5,303 bases of DNA, taken from positions 1 to 5,303 of the forward strand of contig JAFUQY010000078.1 of NCBI GenBank assembly GCA_017472105.1, read 5' to 3'. Shown piece by piece: positions 1 through 4,842 of the stretch. The first letter of the stretch is position 1, and every line of letters starts with the position of its first letter. This DNA comes from Clostridia bacterium. Its GTDB lineage: Bacteria > Bacillota_A > Clostridia > Oscillospirales > CAG-272. The position numbers and the translations under genes are program-made. Below the pieces are notes generated by a model, which did not search any database, was not told the DNA's origin, and was given only the letters and a program-made list of their open reading frames with translations.

Positions 1-46
1 GAACAGATCCGGCTGACTTCACGTCCGTGCACAGATTTTCTCCCAT
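1..46 (-). CDS. Possible start of a further minus-strand gene (partial, weak)
   Basis: An ATG at 46-44 opens a frame that runs without a stop to the window edge, giving only 15 residues (MGENLCTDVKSAGSV). It begins about 10 bases after the stop of the hydrolase gene, which would suit a translationally coupled downstream gene. No good Shine-Dalgarno sequence precedes it. A competing ATG at 57-55, overlapping the hydrolase stop as TGATG, hits a stop after 12 codons and can be discounted. With so few codons the open frame may be chance, and no function can be proposed. Confidence 0.2.
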   Translation of the reverse strand, partial: MGENLCTDVKSAGSV

Positions 47-56
47 TGATTCTGCA

Positions 57-1145
57 TCACTTCACCGCTGCTTCAATGAGCATCCGCACGAATTTATACA
101 CATTATCCTTCGTTTCGCGGTCGAGCTCCTTGAAGGTTTTCAGGGCGGCGGTGAGTTTTGTGACCTGATCGGTGGAGAGATCGGTCAGTGTTTTCGCGCC
201 CGTGGACTGGAGCAGGCCGAAGAGGGTTTCGGTGAACTTCTTCCGCTCCTCCTTCGTGATGCCGCTGAGCCATTTTTTCATGACTTCGTCGTGGCGTCTT
301 CCCTGTTTTGAGAGATCATCGAGATGCACGAACGACGGGCCCTTCACTGACCACGAAAACGGGTCATGCTGGAACAGTCCGACGTTGTCCGGGAGTGTGG
401 ATTCGATGACGGTATAGTCTTCGTTGTGCTCCAGAAGCATCCCGATCACGGACGACTGGGGCACGATGGTGAAAATTTTCGGCTTCATTTCGTCAAACTG
501 CGGCGACGCGATGACTTCGGGCAGAAATCCCGGGCCGTCGTTGCTGTACGCATGGATGACGCGTTCACGGATCTCCCGCCGTGCAAAAACTGCCGAGAAT
601 ACTGCCAGATTGCCGCCCTTTGAGTGACCGCCGGTACGGATTTTTCCGCGATGCACGGCGCCGATTTCCTCAAGATACTCCACGGCGAGGCGCTGGGACA
701 TGACGGGACAGGTAAAGCTGAGGTTGAAGTCCTCCTGCCATCCGACGAGGGTATCGTCCGTACCGCGGAAGGCGACGAAGATGGAATTGTCGGGCAGAAT
801 GAACGTGACGGCGGCGAACTGGAGATGCTCTTCCTCGCGCAGTTCAAACCGGTAGCTGGTGAGGTAAACTTCGGAGAAACGCGCAGACTGTGCGGCGGCT
901 TCAAACAGATCGTTGTTGATTTTCGGGATGATCTGACCGAATTCCTCGCCGCCGGGATGTTTTTCGCGGTGCGCACTCAGGCAGTCGGACAGCTTCACGG
1001 GCACACCGAGCGGCGTATCGGGTACAATTCCGGCGTAGTCAATGAACGCCAGCATGGAAAAAATGAGGTTATCGACCTCGCAGAACGGAGCGGACCCGAA
1101 CGTGAGATCCCCGCGCCACGCGAGGTAGTCGTTGATATTGGGCAT
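57..1145 (-). CDS. DUF2974 (Mbeg1-like) alpha/beta-hydrolase family protein
   Basis: This 362-residue protein matches the Firmicutes DUF2974/Mbeg1-like family of lipase-type alpha/beta hydrolases, judged from recalled family motifs. The N-terminus (NINDYLAWRGDLTFG) and the following EVDNLIFSMLAFIDYAG carry the family signature. VAFRGTDD lies at residues 124-131. The nucleophile elbow GHSKG is at 173-177, so Ser175 is the predicted nucleophile. YSNDGPGF (about 200-207) holds a candidate catalytic Asp203, VPQSSVIGMLLEH follows (228-240), and QHD at 259-261 offers His260. The last 60 or so residues are charged and probably helical. There is no signal peptide or membrane segment, so a cytoplasmic location is likely. 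The substrate is unknown for the family; esterase or lipase activity is inference. The ATG at 1145 is chosen over an in-frame ATG at 1256 because AAAGGA precedes it by 5 bases and family homology starts there. It lies downstream of spoIIE on the same strand but beyond a terminator and a repeat. Confidence 0.88.
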   Translation of the reverse strand: MPNINDYLAWRGDLTFGSAPFCEVDNLIFSMLAFIDYAGIVPDTPLGVPVKLSDCLSAHREKHPGGEEFGQIIPKINNDLFEAAAQSARFSEVYLTSYRFELREEEHLQFAAVTFILPDNSIFVAFRGTDDTLVGWQEDFNLSFTCPVMSQRLAVEYLEEIGAVHRGKIRTGGHSKGGNLAVFSAVFARREIRERVIHAYSNDGPGFLPEVIASPQFDEMKPKIFTIVPQSSVIGMLLEHNEDYTVIESTLPDNVGLFQHDPFSWSVKGPSFVHLDDLSKQGRRHDEVMKKWLSGITKEERKKFTETLFGLLQSTGAKTLTDLSTDQVTKLTAALKTFKELDRETKDNVYKFVRMLIEAAVK

Positions 1146-1150
1146 AGGTT

Positions 1151-1156
1151 TCCTTT
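1151..1156 (-). promoter_or_regulatory. Ribosome binding site of the DUF2974 gene
   Basis: On the minus strand this reads AAAGGA, five bases before the ATG at 1145. It settles the start: the longer in-frame alternative at 1256 would add 37 residues that do not resemble the family and would run through the promoter region. Confidence 0.7.
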
Positions 1157-1173
1157 GGTGTATGGTTTCTTGG

Positions 1174-1202
1174 GTTATAAGAAGTATTCGGAATTCCGGA
1201 CA
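1174..1202 (-). promoter_or_regulatory. Weak candidate promoter for the DUF2974 gene
   Basis: TATAAC (1179-1174 on the minus strand) is a reasonable -10 about 28 bases before the start codon. The -35 position, 17 bases further upstream, reads TGTCCG and matches TTGACA poorly. A perfect 10-bp palindrome, CGGAATTCCG (1189-1198), occupies the spacer and could be a binding site or chance. The promoter may depend on an activator, or the true promoter may lie elsewhere. Confidence 0.3.
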
Positions 1203-1259
1203 GAACGGGCTGCTTTGCCTATGGATTTCACTTAATGTCATCAAGCCCGACTTCACTTT

Positions 1260-1577
1260 CTGTCATTCAGAGGGCGGGTTATCCTAACGCAGCAAGCCCA
1301 ACGTCCTGCCCGAAGAATCTTTGCACATCCTGTTTCGATTGCGTTATGTCCGTGGTTATCCTGATTATTCGGCTGAAGGGTACTCACGTGCGTCCCCAAC
1401 GAACAGTTTGCAGACATTTAATTTATGCAGTTTATATGTTAAGGCGTTCGTGAGTACCCTTCACCTGAATAGTATGGAATACCACAGACATAACAATATC
1501 TGAGCAGGACATGCACAGATTCTTCGGGCGCTGTGTATGGCGTTGGCTGCAAGTAATTTTCGCCCTCTGAATGACAG
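1260..1577. repeat. 318-bp fold-back element with 17-bp perfect terminal inverted repeats
   Basis: CTGTCATTCAGAGGGCG at 1260-1276 is the exact reverse complement of 1561-1577. The two arms then match in the same register towards a shared centre near 1418.5. GCCCGAAGAATCT (1308-1320) pairs perfectly with 1517-1529, and TGAAGGGTACTCACG (1374-1388) pairs perfectly with 1449-1463. Across 1308-1388 I count 64 of 81 positions complementary to 1449-1529 with no net gap. The stretch 1277-1307 against 1530-1560 has diverged. The central 60 bases (1389-1448) form an A+T-rich loop with further short pairings. No transposase and no clear target-site duplication are visible. It could be a MITE-like non-autonomous element, a large REP/BIME-type palindrome, or a structured RNA. 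The ends TCATTC...GAAGAATC resemble dispersed repeats I recall from anaerobe genomes, but I cannot verify that here. Confidence 0.85.
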
Positions 1578-1579
1578 GC

Positions 1580-1600
1580 GTCAGCGTTTGGCTTGCTGAC
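1580..1600. repeat. Small hairpin beside the fold-back element
   Basis: GTCAGC (1580-1585) and GCTGAC (1595-1600) form a perfect six-base-pair stem with a nine-base loop, starting three bases past the right end of the fold-back element. Neither strand has a T run after it, so it is not an obvious terminator. It could be a remnant of the repeat's insertion site or an end structure. Confidence 0.4.
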
Positions 1601-1752
1601 ATCATGCATACGGCTTAAATGGAAATAACATTGACAGATTATTTATTCTGTAAAAAACGGTTCACCGAACAAATCTATTATATCCTCTATTCTGTTAACA
1701 AATCTACGGAAATGTGGAAAATCTTTCGGCTGTGAGGGATGAACGCCAAAAC
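1601..1752. other. A+T-rich intergenic patch with a 10-bp direct repeat, no gene seen
   Basis: This stretch is clearly A+T-richer than the flanking genes and has no credible coding frame with a ribosome binding site. AACAAATCTA occurs twice, at 1668-1677 and 1697-1706, with starts 29 bases apart. ACAGA/TCTGT (1634-1638 and about 1647-1651) form a weak dyad. A TTGACA at 1631-1636 on the plus strand has no -10 at a usable distance. The patch could be a protein-binding region or relaxed spacer DNA. Confidence 0.5.
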
Positions 1753-1790
1753 CCGGCACACGCGGACTCCCCCGATTCCGTGAATGCCGG
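1746..1790 (-). terminator. Probable intrinsic terminator of spoIIE (possibly bidirectional)
   Basis: On the minus strand, about 16 bases after the spoIIE stop, CCGGCA (1790-1785) pairs with TGCCGG (1758-1753). The stem continues inward through CACGGA against TCCGCGTG with two mismatches, closing a loop around GGGGG. GTTTTGG follows, a short and imperfect T tract. On the plus strand the same hairpin is followed by ATTTTTA, so it could also stop rightward transcription. It would separate spoIIE from the downstream hydrolase gene. Confidence 0.6.
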
Positions 1791-1805
1791 ATTTTTACGT
1801 CTTGC

Positions 1806-4457
1806 TTATGCCGCGCGGATTCTCATGACGGCACAGGTAATGTCGTCCATGGAGCCCCGTCGTGCGGCTTCCTTTACGATTTTTGCCGCCGCGTCGTGTT
1901 CGTTTCCGCGCAGTACTGTGTCATCCGCCGTCATCATATCGAGCAGCCACGGAACTTCCTCGTAGGATCGTGCCGCGCCGTCCGAGACCATGACGATGGT
2001 ATCCCCTGCCGCTACATCAAACTTTATCATTTCCGCGTCCAATGCACGGATGATCCCGATCGGGACTGTTTTGGATTGCAGGCGGAAGATTCCTCCGTCA
2101 CGGAGCACAAACGACGGTGCCGCGCCGCTCTTGATGAATCTGGCTTCCCCCGTGACCAGATCAATCTCGGCGATATCCACGGTGGCTGACGTCTCACGCC
2201 CCGACGCGCGGATGATGCGGTTGAGCATTTTCAGAGCCGTTTCCAGCTCCGCGCCGCTTCGGATGAGCTTTTCCAGTAAAGTCACGCATACACCCGACGT
2301 GAGTGCGGCTTCTTTCCCGCTTCCCATCCCGTCGGAGATGACCATGTAATACCGCCCGTCCGCTTCAAAGGATGCTGCGGCGTCACCGGATACCCTCTCG
2401 GATTCCAGCGTATCCGTGACTGTGATCTCAGGCTTTTCCTCCTCTTCTGTATGGATATGCATCTCAGCGTCCGTGATGTCGGCGTCCGTCTCAGCGTGCT
2501 CCGGCTCTCCCGCACAGTCTGCACCGCGGTCCCGTTCTCCGGCATAGTACCTGTGTACACCCGATGCCGCGCAGGTATAGTCCCCGGACACACATTCGTA
2601 CAAGCGCCCCGACTCCATCCGCATGGACAGAGATGCTCCGTTCAGTTCAAATTCCGGTGTCGTCAGCTTCACGCCGCAGAGCTCTTCAAACAGCCTGCGG
2701 ATATCGTCACCTCCCATCCGGGTAGCGCAAAGGTCGATATCGGAGACGAAAATTTTCTTCATCCTGTCCCCGTAGACCGCGACGCCGCCCGCAGAAAAAT
2801 CGTTGTAATTCAGGATTCTCGCGCATTTTGCGCTGAGTTTGTCGTCCAGATCCGCGTTTGCCCGTTCCGCTGACACCGCGTGATCGAGCAGTTCCCCTGC
2901 AAGAAGCCAGTCCGCTGACTGCGTTGCCAGATGATCCGACTGACGCCGTGTCCGGATCAGCTCCGCGGCTCTGAGGTTTACTTCGTCTAAAATCCGCCCG
3001 ATGCTGTAACACGTAGACGCAATGGCATGCGGCACGGCGGCGGCAGAAGCATACCCGGTCGCGGCAAGCTCATCGGTCATCCGGCGGATCGTTTCCGTGC
3101 GTTTGGCGGCATTGCTCTTCCGGCATTTTTCCCGCAGTCTGCACGTTTTGCAGTAGAAATCGAATGCGGTTTCGGTCAGATCCAGCATTTCATCCCGTCC
3201 CGGCTTCACGAGCTTCTCTGACAAGCCCCCGAGCACAGCCCCGACCGAGGAAAGTCCCTCTGACAGACCCTCCATGCGGCGGCGCATTCCCACAGCTGCG
3301 GCGGCATCCATGGCAGCGGACGCCTGTCCCGTCAGCGAAGTACAGCATCCGCCCGACCGGATCGTACCGAACAGCCCATCCGGCATGAAATTGTACCTCC
3401 CGAGCGGAATCACAAGAGCGCACGCCGCGACCACTGCCGGAGTCATCGCCGTAAATCCCGCCAGTCCTTCCTTGAAAATCGCCCACGCAACCGCCGCAAT
3501 CCCGGCAGAAATGACGCCGAACGCTGACCCGAGCGGTGTTCTGCCGAGCATTCCCGAAACAGCCGCCGCAATCGGATACGCCGGAGCGAGGGATGCATCC
3601 AGAACAACGCCGGATGCCAGACCCGCCAGCGCTCCACGGTGCACGCCGAATTTTGATGTGAGCACCACGGATGCGGCAAAAGCGAACAGTCTGCCGAAGG
3701 AGAACACGCCGTCCGTGAAGGAATCGAGCGAGAGCGTGATGACGGCGCATGCGAAGTACACCGACACCTCCCGGACGGGAAAATTCCGCATCCGGTTTTC
3801 GGTGAGGGCATAGAAGAGATATGTAAACAAAGGTGTCGTCAGGAGAGAAAACACAGCACCGAACAGGTCATAATACACGTACCCGCCCGCAACCACCGAC
3901 CATGCTCCGGCGAACAGTGCTGCACAGGCTGAAAGTGCCATCCGCACTCTCACGTTTTCCCGGAGCATGATCCCGTCAGCATTGCTGTGTGCCGGAACCA
4001 GAGCCTGACCGGTGTCATCCTGACGCTTCAATCCGAGGCACGAGAGCACAAACGGAAGAAAGCCTGAATTTTTACGGGATGATTTCACGCCGCTGTTTTC
4101 CGGATTCCCCGATCCTGACAGGAGCCACGCCGAGACGAGCATACGTGAGAGGGTGAGTGCGAGAAGGACTGCCGCGTATGCGTATCCGACCGCGGGAATG
4201 CGCACGGAACCGATGAGGGCTCCCGCGAATGCTGAAAGCGTCATGCCGATTCCCGACACAGCCGAGACGACGGCGACACCGAACGGGAACGTCCCCGGGA
4301 ACGCGGCGCATCCGGCAGTGACAAAGGCGAGGACAGCGGTGAGGATGAGAGCGAGGATGCGCTTTGCCTTCACGGTGCCGAAGAAGCGTGAGACGGTGTC
4401 CCTGGATATCCTTCGTCCGAGCGGTTTCACGGATTTGTTCATGAACGGATTGTTCAT
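1806..4457 (-). CDS. spoIIE: Stage II sporulation protein E, membrane-anchored PP2C-type phosphatase
   Basis: SpoIIE dephosphorylates the anti-anti-sigma factor SpoIIAA so that sigma-F becomes active in the forespore; it also associates with the polar septum (known from Bacillus subtilis). This 883-residue protein is somewhat longer than the B. subtilis one (about 827). About ten hydrophobic segments fill residues 34-353, including FPFGVAVVSAVSGIG. The linker that follows contains a C-x2-C-x5-C cluster (Cys436, Cys439, Cys445). The C-terminal PP2C domain starts at SGD (Asp692) and has ISDGMGSG (Asp709), a TVDIAEIDL strand, VMVSDGAA (Asp826) and MDDIT (Asp871/872). These match the metal-binding aspartates of the B. 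subtilis enzyme, so it should be active. An unusual acidic stretch (about 640-688, with EEEE) precedes the SGD motif. The ATG at 4457 is favoured because GGAGG lies seven bases upstream; ATG 4460 is possible, and ATG 4490 would lie upstream of that site. It looks monocistronic. Confidence 0.96.
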   Translation of the reverse strand: MNNPFMNKSVKPLGRRISRDTVSRFFGTVKAKRILALILTAVLAFVTAGCAAFPGTFPFGVAVVSAVSGIGMTLSAFAGALIGSVRIPAVGYAYAAVLLALTLSRMLVSAWLLSGSGNPENSGVKSSRKNSGFLPFVLSCLGLKRQDDTGQALVPAHSNADGIMLRENVRVRMALSACAALFAGAWSVVAGGYVYYDLFGAVFSLLTTPLFTYLFYALTENRMRNFPVREVSVYFACAVITLSLDSFTDGVFSFGRLFAFAASVVLTSKFGVHRGALAGLASGVVLDASLAPAYPIAAAVSGMLGRTPLGSAFGVISAGIAAVAWAIFKEGLAGFTAMTPAVVAACALVIPLGRYNFMPDGLFGTIRSGGCCTSLTGQASAAMDAAAAVGMRRRMEGLSEGLSSVGAVLGGLSEKLVKPGRDEMLDLTETAFDFYCKTCRLREKCRKSNAAKRTETIRRMTDELAATGYASAAAVPHAIASTCYSIGRILDEVNLRAAELIRTRRQSDHLATQSADWLLAGELLDHAVSAERANADLDDKLSAKCARILNYNDFSAGGVAVYGDRMKKIFVSDIDLCATRMGGDDIRRLFEELCGVKLTTPEFELNGASLSMRMESGRLYECVSGDYTCAASGVHRYYAGERDRGADCAGEPEHAETDADITDAEMHIHTEEEEKPEITVTDTLESERVSGDAAASFEADGRYYMVISDGMGSGKEAALTSGVCVTLLEKLIRSGAELETALKMLNRIIRASGRETSATVDIAEIDLVTGEARFIKSGAAPSFVLRDGGIFRLQSKTVPIGIIRALDAEMIKFDVAAGDTIVMVSDGAARSYEEVPWLLDMMTADDTVLRGNEHDAAAKIVKEAARRGSMDDITCAVMRIRAA

Positions 4458-4464
4458 CATAGTA

Positions 4465-4469
4465 CCTCC
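4465..4469 (-). promoter_or_regulatory. Ribosome binding site of spoIIE
   Basis: The minus strand reads GGAGG at 4469-4465. It lies four bases before the ATG at 4460 and seven bases before the adjacent ATG at 4457; the latter spacing is nearer the optimum. The longer in-frame ATG at 4490 lies upstream of this strong site and is therefore unlikely to be used. Confidence 0.85.
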
Positions 4470-4509
4470 GGTATGTAATTTGGGATTCACAGGTATTTCC
4501 TGAGCCTTG

Positions 4510-4541
4510 AACCGGTCTGCCGGGGGAGAAGCGTGCCGGTT
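4510..4541 (-). promoter_or_regulatory. Hairpin in the predicted spoIIE leader
   Basis: AACCGG at 4510-4515 and CCGGTT at 4536-4541 are perfect inverted repeats with a 20-base loop. They fall between the predicted spoIIE transcription start (about 4552) and its ribosome binding site, so they would lie in a leader of roughly 95 bases. No T run follows, so it is not an attenuator by itself. It does not match a riboswitch I recognise. Confidence 0.35.
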
Positions 4542-4558
4542 TCATCTGGCTTGCCTGC

Positions 4559-4607
4559 ATTATACACCACGGGGACGGAAAAATTTGTTGCGCGGAGGTT
4601 TTCGGAA
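4559..4607 (-). promoter_or_regulatory. Candidate spoIIE promoter
   Basis: A perfect TATAAT lies at 4564-4559 on the minus strand, about 100 bases before the start codon. No good -35 is present at 17 bases (CAAATT). At 21 bases the sequence is GCAACA, a 3-of-6 match. In B. subtilis, spoIIE is transcribed from a sigma-A promoter with an abnormally long spacer that needs phosphorylated Spo0A. A TTCCGAA at 4607-4601 matches the 0A-box TGTCGAA at 5 of 7 positions and lies about 50 bases upstream of the expected start. The -10 is clear; the Spo0A connection is inference. Confidence 0.5.
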
Positions 4608-4627
4608 TATGGGCGGAATTTGCCGGA

Positions 4628-4640
4628 AAGTGCGGCACTT
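4628..4640. promoter_or_regulatory. Short dyad between the divergent promoters
   Basis: AAGTGCGGCACTT is a perfect inverted repeat with five-base arms and a three-base centre. It overlaps a second possible pairing, TGCCG (4621-4625) with CGGCA (4633-4637). It sits about 75-90 bases upstream of the predicted spoIIE start and has operator-like size. No regulator can be named. Confidence 0.3.
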
Positions 4641-4661
4641 CACGGGTGATGGCGGAGGGAG

Positions 4662-4715
4662 CAATTTCCCGCGCGGTGTGTGGTGGTGTCTGTCGGGGAA
4701 CGTCGCGGGAAATTG
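4662..4715. repeat. Perfect 12-bp inverted repeat between divergent promoters
   Basis: CAATTTCCCGCG (4662-4673) and CGCGGGAAATTG (4704-4715) are exact reverse complements separated by 30 bases. The right arm ends 59 bases upstream of the -35 box of the rightward gene. No T run follows on either strand, so it is not a typical terminator. Candidate roles are a paired operator for a dimeric regulator able to loop, or a small repeat remnant. A purine-rich tract (about 4716-4748) follows on the plus strand. Confidence 0.55.
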
Positions 4716-4774
4716 AGGGAAGAAGGAAGAGGAAAAAGGTAAGAGGTATGGATGGGCGGATGTGGTTTTGGTGC

Positions 4775-4803
4775 TTGACAAAGGTACTCTTGTCTGATAT
4801 AAT
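4775..4803 (+). promoter_or_regulatory. Perfect consensus sigma-A-type promoter
   Basis: TTGACA (4775-4780) and TATAAT (4798-4803) are both exact consensus hexamers and are separated by exactly 17 bases. Transcription would start near 4810, leaving a leader of about 33 bases before the ATG at 4843. Such a match predicts strong vegetative expression unless a repressor controls it. Confidence 0.88.
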
Positions 4804-4830
4804 AAAAACAGGATATTCGACTTACGACAC

Positions 4831-4836
4831 AGGAGG
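4831..4836 (+). promoter_or_regulatory. Ribosome binding site of the rightward gene
   Basis: AGGAGG lies six bases before the ATG at 4843, a near-ideal Shine-Dalgarno sequence and spacing. With the consensus promoter just upstream it fixes the start of the gene. Confidence 0.88.
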
Positions 4837-4842
4837 TATATC

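Noticed and set aside
485..976. Minus-strand 163-residue frame inside the hydrolase gene
   Set aside because: It is an out-of-frame reading of the hydrolase with low-complexity Ser/Pro/Arg composition and no family resemblance.
1146..1256. N-terminal extension of the hydrolase to an ATG at 1256
   Set aside because: The extra 37 residues do not resemble the family and cross the promoter region, while a Shine-Dalgarno sequence and the family N-terminus both fit the ATG at 1145.
1235..1503. Two short plus-strand open frames (1235-1453 and 1321-1503) across the fold-back element
   Set aside because: They lack ribosome binding sites, and their codons are dictated by the inverted repeat arms; they look like chance frames within the palindrome.
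1260..1577. CRISPR array or insertion sequence with transposase
   Set aside because: There are no regularly spaced direct repeats and no transposase-length frame within the element; only the fold-back symmetry is present.
1631..1660. TTGACA at 1631-1636 as a plus-strand promoter
   Set aside because: No -10 hexamer occurs at 15-19 bases and no gene follows on that strand.
3190..3813. Long frames on both strands inside spoIIE (186, 179 and 122 residues)
   Set aside because: They are frame shadows of the G+C-rich spoIIE gene, rich in Arg, Gly, Ala and Pro, with no start signals.
4458..4490. Longer SpoIIE start at ATG 4490
   Set aside because: It would place the strong GGAGG site inside the coding region; the ATG at 4457 (or 4460) follows that site at proper spacing.
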